Positions 24,867-34,391 of a stretch of 64,000 nt of DNA are shown here, piece after piece. Numbering within the stretch: the stretch's first letter is position 1; the number at the start of each line of letters is the position of its first letter. The position numbers and the translations under genes are program-made. The stretch is from contig CAWKND010000005.1 of assembly GCA_963850915.1 (NCBI GenBank), forward strand, positions 248,001-312,000, written 5' to 3'. The notes below the pieces were generated by a model. The model was not told where the DNA came from and ran no database searches. It was given only the letters and a program-made list of their open reading frames with translations. This stretch comes from CAVTWH01 sp963850915. GTDB taxonomy: Bacteria > Actinomycetota > Actinomycetes > Mycobacteriales > Micromonosporaceae.

Positions 24867-27773
24867 TCAACGGAAGTGCAGTTCGAAGCGGCAGGCCTGG
24901 GGCGTCAGCCGGTACCCCGGTAGGACGCCGGGGCCGCAGGAGGCGGAGCCGATACCCTGCTGCAGGTGGTCGAGCGTGAGGTGCAGCCGGCCGTCCGGCA
25001 CGAGGTCGTACGTGTGTCCCGCCCGGGCCAGTGCCTGTTGTGACCACCGGCGCGCGGTGAAGCTGAACTCCGGTCCGGAGACCGCGAGCTGCGCGCCGGA
25101 GTCGGGGTCACGCAGCCGAAGTTGGCTCACCCCGGCCCGGGCTCCGTTCTCCTGCGGCCGGACGTAGTCGACATCCAGTTCGGCGACGCTCGCCTGGTAC
25201 CAGCCCCAGCGCTGCGCCTGCCCGGTGTCCGGGTACTTCGGACCCGGCCCGAGCCCGGCCCACGCCACCTCGGTGAGGCTGGCGGGGAGGGTGAGGTCCA
25301 GCCCGACCCGGGCCCACGTCCCGGTCCACGCCCCGACCGGCTGCACCTCGACCGCGAGAGACAGCCCGGTCCCGTCGCTGGACCAGCGGTAGGTGGTGTC
25401 CACGAAGTGGCTGCGCCCGGCGGCCCCGGAGCGGCGTACGACCACCAGGCCGGTGTCGGACGCGCTGACCGAGACGGTCCGGCTGCCCAACACGTGCAGC
25501 CCCAACGTCTCCCAGGTCGCCGCGTCGGGGCCGCGACCCACATCGGTGGAGTGCACACCGTTGTCGTTGTCGGTGGGTGCCCGCCACAGGTTGAGTTCCG
25601 GCCCGCCCACGGCGAGACCGCCCAGGGTACGCAGCCGCCCGGTCGCCGCGTCGAACACCGCCGGCCCCAGCGCGATCCCGTCGCCCGTTACCCGCGACGC
25701 ACTGCCGGCCGAGATGGCCGCCAACGGGCCGGCCGGCGTACCCGCCTGGCACCAGGCGACCTCGTGGCCGGCCGGTGCCCAGGCGCTACTCTCGGCCAGT
25801 ACCAACGAAACCGTGAGTACCCGCCGCGCAGCGCGCCGGTCGGAGATCGGGACCGGCAGCTCGACGACGGCGCTCTCCTGTGCCCCCAGACGAAGTGGCG
25901 GCAGGTCACCGGCGCCCAGTTCACCACCGGCGTCCCGTACCGACCAGCGCAGCGCGTACCCGGCGAGGTCACAGACGTCGTGCAGGTTGGTGACCCGTAG
26001 CGTGCGCCACTCCTCCCCGACGCTCATCCGCACCGGCTCGACGACCTTCTTGAAGTCGAGCAGTCCCGGGCGGGGCAGCCGGTCCGCGGAGACCAGCCCG
26101 TCGATGACGAAGTTGCCGTCGTGTACCGGCTCGCCGAAGTCACCGCCGTACGCGTCGTACGCCACCCCCTCCGGAGTGGTGGCGTGGATGCCGTGCTCCA
26201 CCCACTCCCACACGAACCCGCCGTGCAGCCGGGGCGAGGACTCGAACAGCGCCTGGTATTCACTCAGCCCGCCCGGCCCGTTGCCCATCGCGTGGGCGTA
26301 CTCGCACAGCAGGAAGGGCAGCGCGCGCCGGTGCTCGTCCAGCACCGGATCCGCCAGTGGCGGCTCGGCGTACCGGCCGATCGCCGCCACCTCGTCGATG
26401 GAGGCGTACATCCGGGAGTACACGTCGACGTAGCCGCTGCCCTGGTCGCCCTCGTAGTGCACCAGTCGGGACGGATCGCGGGTCTTCGTCCACTGTGCCA
26501 TGGCCGCCAGGTTCTCGCCGGTACCGGCCTCGTTGCCCAGCGACCACAGCAGCACGCTCGGATGGTTCTTGTCCCGCTCCACCATTCGCGCCATCCGGTC
26601 CAGCAGCGCCTCCCGGTAAGCCGGGTCGGCCGGCGGATTGCCTTGCCAGCCAACGAGTTCGAAGCCGTGCGTCTCCAGGTCGCACTCGTCGATGACGTAG
26701 AAGCCGAGTTCGTCGGTGAGCGCGAGGACATCGGGGTGCGGTGGGTAGTGCGAGGTACGGATCGCGTTCACGTTGTGCTGCTTCATCAGGTGCAGTTCGG
26801 CGCGTACCGTCTCGGCCGGTACCACCCGCCCGAGGTCGGGATGGTGCTCGTGCCGGTTGACGCCACGGAAGAGCAGCGGCTGGCCGTTGAGCAGGATCCG
26901 GCTGTCGGCAACGGTGACCGTACGGAAGCCGATCCTGGTTCGGGCCTCCTGCACCGGAGTACGCACGATCAGGTCGTAGAGCTGCGGGCGCTCGGCCGAC
27001 CACGGCTGCACCGGACCGACGTCGACACCGGCGCCGGGTGCCAAGTCGTGGATGCCGAGGGCGGGTACCGCGATCCGGGTCTGCTCCGCCTCCGGCCCCG
27101 TCACCTCCACCCGCAGGTGGCCGTGGCCGTCCCGGAAATCGGCGTGGACGAACAGGTCCAGCAGCGCACCGGCCGGGTGCGCGAGCAGCGTGACCGAGCG
27201 GAAGATCCCGGGCAGCCACCACATGTCCTGGTCTTCCAGGTAGCTGGCGGCGGAGAACTGCACCACCCGCACGACCAGCAGATTGTCCTGCGCGCGCAGC
27301 ACACCCCGGACGTCGAACTCGGTCGGCAGCCGGCTGCCCCGGGTGGTACCGAGCAGCTGACCGTTGAGCCAGACCGTACCCGCCGAGTCGACGCCGTCGA
27401 AGCGCAGCAGTGCCCCGTCGAGCAGCGCGGCCGGCGCGTCGAAGCGCAGCCGATGGTCGCCCACCGGGTTCGCGTCCGGTACCGCCGGCGGATCCACCGG
27501 GAACGGGAAGATGACGTTGGTGTACGCCGGATTCCCGTGCCCGTGTACCGGCATCGACCAGCTCGACGGTACCGGGATCGCGCCCCAGCCCGAGTCGTCG
27601 AAGTCCTCGTCCGCCACGCCGACCGGTGCGTCAGCGAGCGAGGCCGACCACCGGAACCGCCACTGCCCGTCCAGCGACAGGGTCGCCAGTCCCGAGTCGA
27701 ACCAGGCGCGCGGCGCCATGCCCCCGGTACCCGGCCCGGGGTTGCGGAGCTCCAGCGCAGCGGAGAACGTCAT
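24867..27773 (-). CDS. lacZ: GH2 beta-galactosidase
   Basis: This 968-residue protein has the full GH2 layout: sugar-binding jelly roll (residues 40-220), immunoglobulin-like domain, TIM barrel and a large C-terminal beta-galactosidase small-chain domain. The acid/base Glu is in LWSLGNEAGTG and the nucleophile Glu in LLCEYAHAMGNGPG. NRHEHHP and IRTSHYPPHP are typical of LacZ. No signal peptide is seen, so it acts in the cytosol on imported oligosaccharides. I chose the ATG at 27771-27773, after GAGGAT; the longer open frame upstream is not protein-like. Activity on alpha-L-arabinopyranosides is possible in GH2 and would fit the neighbours. Confidence 0.93.
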   Translation of the reverse strand: MTFSAALELRNPGPGTGGMAPRAWFDSGLATLSLDGQWRFRWSASLADAPVGVADEDFDDSGWGAIPVPSSWSMPVHGHGNPAYTNVIFPFPVDPPAVPDANPVGDHRLRFDAPAALLDGALLRFDGVDSAGTVWLNGQLLGTTRGSRLPTEFDVRGVLRAQDNLLVVRVVQFSAASYLEDQDMWWLPGIFRSVTLLAHPAGALLDLFVHADFRDGHGHLRVEVTGPEAEQTRIAVPALGIHDLAPGAGVDVGPVQPWSAERPQLYDLIVRTPVQEARTRIGFRTVTVADSRILLNGQPLLFRGVNRHEHHPDLGRVVPAETVRAELHLMKQHNVNAIRTSHYPPHPDVLALTDELGFYVIDECDLETHGFELVGWQGNPPADPAYREALLDRMARMVERDKNHPSVLLWSLGNEAGTGENLAAMAQWTKTRDPSRLVHYEGDQGSGYVDVYSRMYASIDEVAAIGRYAEPPLADPVLDEHRRALPFLLCEYAHAMGNGPGGLSEYQALFESSPRLHGGFVWEWVEHGIHATTPEGVAYDAYGGDFGEPVHDGNFVIDGLVSADRLPRPGLLDFKKVVEPVRMSVGEEWRTLRVTNLHDVCDLAGYALRWSVRDAGGELGAGDLPPLRLGAQESAVVELPVPISDRRAARRVLTVSLVLAESSAWAPAGHEVAWCQAGTPAGPLAAISAGSASRVTGDGIALGPAVFDAATGRLRTLGGLAVGGPELNLWRAPTDNDNGVHSTDVGRGPDAATWETLGLHVLGSRTVSVSASDTGLVVVRRSGAAGRSHFVDTTYRWSSDGTGLSLAVEVQPVGAWTGTWARVGLDLTLPASLTEVAWAGLGPGPKYPDTGQAQRWGWYQASVAELDVDYVRPQENGARAGVSQLRLRDPDSGAQLAVSGPEFSFTARRWSQQALARAGHTYDLVPDGRLHLTLDHLQQGIGSASCGPGVLPGYRLTPQACRFELHFR

Positions 27774-27896
27774 CCGCACATCCTCGGGCATCGACGGCCG
27801 GCACAGCCCATCGGGGCGAACCGCAGCGGGGCGGGGGGCACGGAAACTTCGACAGCCGACGATTGATCGGGCGCCGTCCGGGGTACCCGCTGGATC

Positions 27897-28199
27897 ATGG
27901 GTACCCGGGAAGCCATCCGTACCGCCATCCGAGCCCGCCGCCGGCTCGCCTTCTCCTACCGTGGGCGACCACGCGTGGTGAACCCGGTGCGCCTGGGCGT
28001 CTCCGGTCGCGGGACCTGGCAACTTCGCGCCGTGCAGGTCGGCGGCGACTCGGCCTCCGGCCGCTACGGGGGCAGCGCGCCGAAGCTGTTCGACATCAAC
28101 GAGATCGTCGACGTGGCGGTACTCGACGCGCAGTTCCCGATGCCGCGCCGGTACGAGCCGGGCGACGCCTCCTTCGCCCTCATCGACACCGAACTCTAG
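27897..28199 (+). CDS. stand-alone WYL-like domain protein
   Basis: This 100-residue protein consists almost only of a WYL-type fold: IRTAIRARRRLAFSYRGRPR, VVNPVRLGVSGRGTWQLRAVQVGG, then KLFDINEIVDVAVLD. No DNA-binding domain is attached, unlike typical WYL regulators. It ends 3 bp from the convergent MocR stop. Such isolated WYL domains may act as ligand sensors. The role is unknown. Confidence 0.7.
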   Translation: MGTREAIRTAIRARRRLAFSYRGRPRVVNPVRLGVSGRGTWQLRAVQVGGDSASGRYGGSAPKLFDINEIVDVAVLDAQFPMPRRYEPGDASFALIDTEL

Positions 28200-28202
28200 G
28201 GC

Positions 28203-29676
28203 TCAGGACAGCGCGCGCCGGGCGGCGGCAATCGCGGCGATGCCCTCGGTGATCGCGCTGGGGTTGTTCGCGGCGTACCCGATGACGAGCCCGGGGCGGG
28301 TCGGGCGCTGGCTGTGCCAGGAGAGCGGCTGCACCTTGACGCCGAGGTCGAGCGCCGCGGCCGCGAGGTCCACGTCGGCGAACCCGCCGTCGAAGGTGAC
28401 CATCAGGTGCAGGCCGGCGGCGGCCCCGTGGACCGTCGCGTCCGGCAGCTGGGTGCCGATCGCGCGCAGCATGGCGTCCCGCCGGCGGATGTGCTTGCGG
28501 CGCAGGAAACGCAGCTGGCGCTCCAGCTCGCCGGAGGTCATCAAGTGGGCGAGTACCAGCTGCGGCAGCGCGGCGTTGCCGAGATCGGCGCTGCGCTTCG
28601 CGGCGATCAGCGCATCGCGATGGCGCTGGGGCACGATCACCCAGCCGATCCGCAGCGCCGGCGCGAGCAGCTTCGAGACGCTTCCCGTGTAGCAGACCTG
28701 TTCGGCCAGGAGCGAGCGCAGCGCGGCGACGGGCGGGCGGTCGTAGCGGTGCTCTGCGTCGTAGTCGTCCTCGATGATCAGGCCACCGGCTTCGGCCCAG
28801 CGCAGCAGTTCCCGGCGCCGCTCGCCGCTGAGTACCACCCCGGTCGGGAACTGGTGGGCCGGCGTGACCATGACCGCCGGTACGCCGCTGGCGTGCAGCT
28901 CGTCAACGCGTACCCCCTCGCCGTCGACCGGGATCGGCGGCGTCTCCAGTTGCCAGTAGCGCAGGTGCTGCCGGGTACCCAGCGAGCCCGGGTCCTCCAC
29001 CGCCACGCTGTCCATGCCGGCCTCGCGGAGCACCAGGGCCAGCAGCCCCAACGCCTGCGCCACACCGGCCACGATGACCACGTCCGCCGGGTCCACCCGG
29101 ATGCCCCGGAAGCGGCCCAGCCAGGTGGCCACGGCACCGCGCAGCGCAGGCGTACCCCCGGGGTCGCCGTACCCGAAGTCGGCCGGCGCCAACGTGTTCA
29201 GCACCGCCCGCTCGGCACGCAGCCAAGCCGTTCGCGGGAAGGAGGCGAGGTCGGGCCGGCCGGGGGAGAGGTCGATCCGGGCTGGCGCCAGGCGTATCGC
29301 ATCGAAAATGTCGATTGCCTGGAACACCCGGGTACGGCGCGCGTAGGTCCAATGTGGACGGCGGCGGAGCCACCGCGAGAGGTACCGCCAGCACGACTGT
29401 GCCGGCCCGGCCGCGCCCGGCGACCTGGCCCTCCTCGATCAGCCGGAGATAGGCCTCGGTGACCACGCCACGGGACACACCCAGCTCGTCGGCGAGCGCC
29501 CGGCTGGGCGGCAGCCGGCTGCCCACCGCCACCCGGCCGTCGGCGATCGCCAGCCGGAGCTGCCCGGCGAGCCAGTCGGCCCGGCCACCGCTCGGCGCCG
29601 CCCCGATGTCGAGCTGAAGGAAGTCCGAACCAGACGTTATGGACCCGTCATCCACGCTGTCTTTGGCCCTGCCCAT
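28203..29676 (-). pseudogene. MocR-type (GntR-aminotransferase) regulator, frameshifted in the linker
   Basis: The N-terminal part (from the ATG at 29674-29676) has a GntR winged helix (ADGRVAVGSRLPPSRALADE, LGVSRGVVTEAYLRLIEEG). The C-terminal part (RIDLSPGRPDLASFPR onward) is a fold-type I aminotransferase domain including the PLP lysine region YTGSVSKLLAPALRIGW. The two halves are in different frames. The change lies between about 29,285 and 29,340, in the linker; adding CG beside GCCCG near 29,285 would give 491 continuous residues, normal for MocR. It is divergent from the LysE exporter 29 bp away, its likely target. Confidence 0.75.
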
Positions 29677-29705
29677 CGGACCATTGTGGCAGCAGAGTAC
29701 GAGGC

Positions 29706-30317
29706 GTGAGCATCACCTTCCTGCTGACCACGCTGATCGTGGTCGCCACCCCGGGTACCGGCGTGATCTACACCCTTGCGGCCGGGCTGTCCCGGGGCCG
29801 GCGGGCCAGCGTGGTCGCCGCCTTCGGCTGCACGCTCGGCATCGTCCCGCACCTGCTCGCCGCGGCCACCGGACTCGCCGCGCTGCTGCAGGCCAGCGCG
29901 CTGGCCTTCCAGATCCTGAAGTACCTGGGTGTCGGGTACCTGCTGTACCTGGCCTGGATCACGCTGCGGGACACCGGAGCGCTGGTGGTCGAGGCGCCCG
30001 GCGGTACCCCCTCGGCGGTCCGGGTGATCGCCTCCGGCATCCTGGTCAACCTGCTCAACCCCAAGCTGACCATCTTCTTCTTCGCCTTCCTGCCGCAGTT
30101 CGTCGACCCGGCGGCGCCCGGCGCGCTGCCCCGGATGCTCGGCCTCGGCGGCTTCTTCATGCTGGCCACCTTCGTCATCTTCGCGGTGTACGGCATCTTC
30201 GCGGCCTCGATGCGCGACCGCGTCACGGACCGACCGCGGGTGATGACGTGGATCCGCCGCGCCTTCGCCAGCTGCTTCGTCCTCCTCGGTGCCACCCTCG
30301 CGCTGGCGGTGCGGTAG
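29706..30317 (+). CDS. LysE-family amino acid/metabolite exporter
   Basis: This 203-residue membrane protein has about six helices. TLIVVATPGTGVIYTLAAGLSRG corresponds to the PGP motif region of LysE/RhtB exporters, and LVNLLNPKLTIFFFAFLPQFV is a second family signature. It starts with GTG at 29706 and is divergent from the broken MocR regulator. MocR-LysE pairs commonly handle amino acids or vitamin B6-related compounds. Confidence 0.9.
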   Translation: MSITFLLTTLIVVATPGTGVIYTLAAGLSRGRRASVVAAFGCTLGIVPHLLAAATGLAALLQASALAFQILKYLGVGYLLYLAWITLRDTGALVVEAPGGTPSAVRVIASGILVNLLNPKLTIFFFAFLPQFVDPAAPGALPRMLGLGGFFMLATFVIFAVYGIFAASMRDRVTDRPRVMTWIRRAFASCFVLLGATLALAVR

Positions 30318-30395
30318 CTGGTAGCAGAGTGGCGGCGTCGGCGGCGGGTAGCGTGGGACTCCGGCCGGCACGGCCGGTTGGCGAACGGGGTCCGG

Positions 30396-31233
30396 ATGGC
30401 GGCAGATCGGCGGGCACCGCGCGGCTGGCACCTGTCCCCGCGCCGCCGGATCCTGTTGGGAGCGGCCGCTTTCGTCGTACTCGCGCTGCTCGTCACGGCC
30501 GGCGTCGCCGCGCTCGCCGGCCGCCATCCGGTACCTGCCGGCTATCCGGATCAGGCTCGCCCCGGGCCGGTAGCTGCTGGTGCCGGGGTACGGCGGCAAC
30601 CAGGGCTCGCTGACCGCGTTGGCGGACCGGATCCGGCAGACCGGCCGGGTCGCGACGGTACTGGCCCTGCCGGGCGACGGTACCGGCGATCTGGCCGCGC
30701 AGGCGGATGTGCTGGACACGGCGGTCCGGGCGGCGCTGCGCGGCGGGGCGCCCTCGGTGGACCTGGTCGGCTACTCGGCCGGCGGAGTGGTGGTGCGGCT
30801 GTGGGTCGCCCGGCACGGCGGCGAACACCAGGCGCGCCGGGTGGTCACCCTGGGTTCGCCGCTGCACGGCACGACGCTGGCCGCGGTCGGTTCCGCGTTG
30901 GTACCGGCGGCCTGCCCGCTCGCCTGCCAGCAGCTGGTACCCGGCAGCCCGCTGCTGCGCCCGCTGGATGCCGTGCCGGTACCCGCCCCGCTCCCGTGGC
31001 TGTCCCTGTGGACCAGCGAGGACGAGACGGTGACCCCACCCGATTCGGCCCGGTTGACCGGCGCCGTCGACGTGGAGCTGCAGAGCATCTGCCCGGACGC
31101 GCACCTCCAGCACGCCCAGCTACCCAGCGATCCGCTCGTCACCGGGCTGGTACTGCGCGCCCTCGGTACCGCCCCGCTGGTCGCCCCGGTACCCGCCGAC
31201 TGCGCCACCCTCCGTGCCCTGGGCCGATCCTGA
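30396..31233 (+). pseudogene. membrane-anchored lipase-like alpha/beta hydrolase, frameshifted near 30,572
   Basis: The first 59 residues (MAADRRAPRGW, then a transmembrane helix ILLGAAAFVVLALLVTAGVA) are in one frame. The hydrolase domain (LLVPGYGGNQGSLTALADR, GYSAGGVVVRLW nucleophile, LGSPLHGT, DETVTPPDS, DAHLQHAQL His) is in the next. The break is in GGGCCGGTAGCTGCTG. Restoring GC as GTAGCGCTG gives PVALLVPGYGG and 279 residues. Homologues are triacylglycerol-lipase-like proteins anchored outside the membrane. It converges on the ABC operon. Confidence 0.75.
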
Positions 31234-31257
31234 GCGCCGGACCGCTGGGTCGGCCGG

Positions 31258-32088
31258 TCAGGTGGTGACGTCCTTGGTGACGAAGTTGGCCCACGCCGCG
31301 CCGAGCAGTACCACCACGTAGACCAGCTGTACCCCGATGCCGCGGTCGATGTCCCGCCAGAAGACCGGGTCGCGGAAGAAGTCCACCCACGCGAACCAGT
31401 ACCGGGTGGGCAGGTACGGCTTCACCGACGACGCCGCGTCCAGCGTCACCAGTACCTCGCTGACCACCAGTACGGCCAGCGCACCCAGGGCCGCGCCGAG
31501 CGCCGAGTCGCTGACTGTACTGAGGAACAGCGCGATGGCGGCCACCCCGAGCATCGAGACGGTGATGAAGCCGACCGCCCCGGCCAGCCGCAGCCCGAGC
31601 TGCACCGGCGTCAGCGTCACGCCGGAGAGCGAGGTGACCCCGCCCGGCTGGCCGACCGCGGCGGCGGTGCCGGTACCGAACAGGATCCGGCCGGTGACGT
31701 ACGAGGTGACCACCACGGCCAGGACGGCGATGAGCACGAAAACGGTGAGTGCCACCAGTTTGGCGACGAGTAGCCGGGTCCGGCCGACCGGGCGGATCAG
31801 CAGGTACCGCAGCGTACCCGCGCTCGCCTCGCCGGCCACCGCGTCGCCGCCCAGTACCGCGACCGCGATCGGCAGGAAGATCGGTACCACCATGGCCATC
31901 GCGGCGGCCGGGTAGAGCGAACCGTCGCGGAGTACGGCGGAGAGGAACGCGCTGCCCTGCCCGGGTGGCGGCGCCAGATGCCGGGCGGCGACGAAGGCGG
32001 CCACCACGATCGGCAGCGCGCAGATCAGCGCCACCGCGATCCAGGTGCGCGGCCGGCGCAGCAGCTTGATCAGTTCGACCCGGATCAT
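31258..32088 (-). CDS. ABC-2-type transporter permease
   Basis: This 276-residue membrane protein begins MIRVELIKLLRRPRTWIAVALI and has six or so helices, the standard ABC-2 permease form. GEASAGTLRYLLIRPVGRTRLLVAK is the conserved cytoplasmic segment. It overlaps the upstream ATPase stop as ATGA. It probably exports a hydrophobic compound together with the ATPase, which is frameshifted in this sequence. Confidence 0.88.
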   Translation of the reverse strand: MIRVELIKLLRRPRTWIAVALICALPIVVAAFVAARHLAPPPGQGSAFLSAVLRDGSLYPAAAMAMVVPIFLPIAVAVLGGDAVAGEASAGTLRYLLIRPVGRTRLLVAKLVALTVFVLIAVLAVVVTSYVTGRILFGTGTAAAVGQPGGVTSLSGVTLTPVQLGLRLAGAVGFITVSMLGVAAIALFLSTVSDSALGAALGALAVLVVSEVLVTLDAASSVKPYLPTRYWFAWVDFFRDPVFWRDIDRGIGVQLVYVVVLLGAAWANFVTKDVTT

Positions 32089-32994
32089 GCCGCCTCGATC
32101 CGGTCGGAGCCGGCGCCGCTGACCGAGAACACGATCTCCTCCAGGGAACGCTGCTGCGGCCCGATCTCGGCCACCCGCAAGCCTTCCCCGACGAGTAGGG
32201 CGTTGAGCGTCGGCGGCATCGGCGTGGCGTACCACCAGCCGGTCGCCGTCCCGCTCCTCCACCCGACCGTCGAGCAGGGCGACCGCCCGGGCGGCGTCGG
32301 GGGTACGCAGCAGCACCCGGCCGGTCGGTGCGCGCAGCGTGGCCAGCTCCTCCTGGAGTACCAGCCGGCCGCGGTCGAGTACCCCGATGTGGCTGCACAC
32401 CTGCTCCACCTCCGACAGCAGGTGGCTGGAGAGCAGCACGGTGGTACCGGCCCGGTTCAGCTCGCCGAGCAGCTCACGGATTTCGTTGATACCACGGGGA
32501 TCCAGCCCGTTGGTCGGCTCGTCGAGCAGGAGCAGCCGGGGTTGGCGCAGCAGCGCACCGGCGATCCCGAGGCGCTGCCGCATGCCCAGCGAGTACGCCC
32601 GTACCGGCCGACCGTCCACTCCGGACAGTCCCACCCGCTCCAGCGCCTCGGCCACCCGGGCGCGACGGGTACGGCGCTGCGAACCGGGGCCGGCCGCGTC
32701 CAGCAGCCGCAGGTTGGTACGCCCGGACAGGTGCCCGTACGCGGCCGGCGTCTCCACGAGCGCACCGATCTGCGGCAGTACCTCGGCCACCCGGCGGGGT
32801 ACCGGCCGGTCGAGTACCTCGATCTGTCCACTGGAGGCGAAGACCAGCCCGAGCAGCATGCGTACCACCGTGGTCTTGCCGGATCCGTTGGGCCCCAACA
32901 GCCCGTAGCGCTGCCCCGGGCCGACGAAGAGGTCCACCGAGTCCACCGCGAGGGTCCGCCCGTACCACTTGGTCAATCCCGTCGTCCGGATCAT
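32085..32994 (-). pseudogene. ABC transporter ATPase, frameshifted near 32,208
   Basis: Up to about residue 262 the protein is a normal ABC-2 ATPase: Walker A GPNGSGKTT, signature YSLGMRQRLGIA, Walker B LLLLDEPTNGLD, H-loop LLSSHLLSEVEQ. After RLVVRHADAAD the proper sequence (LNALLVGEGLRVAEIGPQQ to the TGA at 32085) continues in another frame. GACGCTC lacks two bases relative to an in-frame GACGCGCTC. Because of the shift, the frame runs on into the permease gene and falsely looks like a 578-residue fusion. Repaired length is 303 residues. Confidence 0.8.
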
Positions 32995-34150
32995 GGGACT
33001 CCCTCATAGGTGGAGAGCTGTGCGGCCGCCGCGGTCAGCAGGGCCGGGCTCACCATGCCGGCGAGCAGGTAGTTGCGGCGTACCCGATCGGAGTCCATCA
33101 CGAACACCGTCAACGAGGCGGTGGCCACCATGACGCCGTCACCGCCCGGCAACCGCACCTGGGTACCGCCGGCCTTGGTGGCGCTGTCGAATGCCTGGAA
33201 CCCGGTCCGGCGCGGGACCGGTACCACGACGAACTGGGCGAAGCCGGTGCCGTAGACGCCGATGCCGGCCAGCTCGGAGCCGCCCGGGTTGCGCGGCTGC
33301 CCGGCGATCGAGTCCGGCAACGGGCCGAAGCGCAGCGAGTTGAAGGCGGACAGCGCATCGGTGCCACTGGTCACGGTGAATCCGGTACTCCCACCGCGAA
33401 CCGGCGGTGTGACAACCGAGATGGCCGGCGCACTCAGCCGCACCGAGAGGAATCGGCTCTGCAGCACCGGACCGGTCGCGCCCCGGCTGGTGAGCTGCAC
33501 CTCCAGTGGCAGCCCGGAGATCGGATCGGCCCAGATGTCCACGTGCGCGATCGTGGTGTCCGCGGTGGTCGGCGTGAGGCGTACCCCCGCCGCCGCGATC
33601 CCGGCCACCCGGCGCGCGGGCAGCCGGCTCACGCTCGTGCCGGTGTCCGTGCCATTCGACGGCTGAACGACCAGCGGGCTGCCGGTGGAGAGCAGGCGCC
33701 GGGCCAGATCCGGGGGAGCGAGGTCGGCGCCCCGGGGCAGCCGGACGGGTGGTTCACCGACGATCAGGCTCAGCTGGTTGCTGGCGAAGTCCCACAACTC
33801 CTGGGCCTCGGGCGTCTGGTAGAGGTCGTGCTCGGTACCGGTGTCGATCTGGTCCACCCGCCAGCGGTCCCGTCCGGCGTACCAGATGCGCAGCTGGGTC
33901 GCCCCGTTCAGCAGCCCGGCGACGTCCCCGAGCTGCGGCAGCGAGGGCAGCCCCGCGGTACCGTCGCTGATCGCGTACCCCTGGTACGGCACCGCCGCCG
34001 AGGAGCGGATCCGGTCCAGCGTGTGTCCGTCTGCACTGCCACCGGATGTACCGGCAGCGCCCCGACCAGCGCAGGCAGCGAGGCGAGGATGGCGACCGCG
34101 GCGGCGACCACGAGCCAGCGCCAGCCGACCCGCAACCGCCCGCCCGTCAC
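32991..34150 (-). pseudogene. membrane-anchored extracellular protein of the ABC operon, frameshifted near 34,024
   Basis: A GTG at 34148-34150 opens VTGGRLRVGWRWLVVAAAVA with one membrane anchor. After PVAVQTD the frame changes, and the rest (LDRIRSSAAVPYQGYAISDG onward) is a 330-residue beta-rich domain resembling lipoprotein-sorting or sigma-regulatory folds (LRIWYAGRDRWRVDQI, AHVDIWADPISGLPLEV). One base is missing, for example a C in GGACACACG, giving 386 residues when restored. It overlaps the ATPase start by 4 bp, so it belongs to the same operon. Function unknown. Confidence 0.65.
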
Positions 34151-34266
34151 GTCCCCGTGCCCCCTGCCGCCCGCCGCCCGCCAGGCAGCCCGACTACCGC
34201 CCCGCCCGACAGTACCTACGCTCGGGTGCACATGGTGGTTCACGAAACGTCGGCGGCCGGGTGACC

Positions 34267-34391
34267 GACCGGCCGCGCGTGAGGCCGGCCGCGCGTGGGG
34301 CCGGCCGCGCGTGAGGCCGGCCGCGCGTGGGGCCGGCGGCGGGTGAGGCCGGCAGCGAGTCGGGCCGGCAGCGGTCAGGCCGGCCGTGCGT
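34267..34391. repeat. about seven tandem 16-bp repeats, unit GAGGCCGGCCGCGCGT
   Basis: Full units start at 34281, 34297, 34313, 34329, 34345, 34361 (15 bp) and 34376, after a partial unit at 34267. The first two bases alternate GA and GG in the first five. Each holds the palindrome GGCCGGCC or a variant. The array fills the space between the end of the MmyB-type regulator gene and the start of the ABC operon, both on the minus strand. It could act as a terminator-like or protein-binding array. Confidence 0.8.

Noticed and set aside
27774..28022. N-terminal extension of the GH2 enzyme by 83 codons
   Set aside because: The extra sequence is Pro/Gly/Arg-rich, has no domain and overlaps the divergent WYL-like gene. 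The ATG at 27773 has a better upstream site.
31258..32994. A continuous 578-codon frame joining an ABC ATPase and permease, as if a fusion protein
   Set aside because: The last part of the ATPase is coded in another frame that ends in TGA overlapping the permease ATG. The apparent fusion results from the frameshift near 32,208.
34267..34391. Possible CRISPR array
   Set aside because: The 16-bp units are contiguous without spacers, and no cas gene is present.
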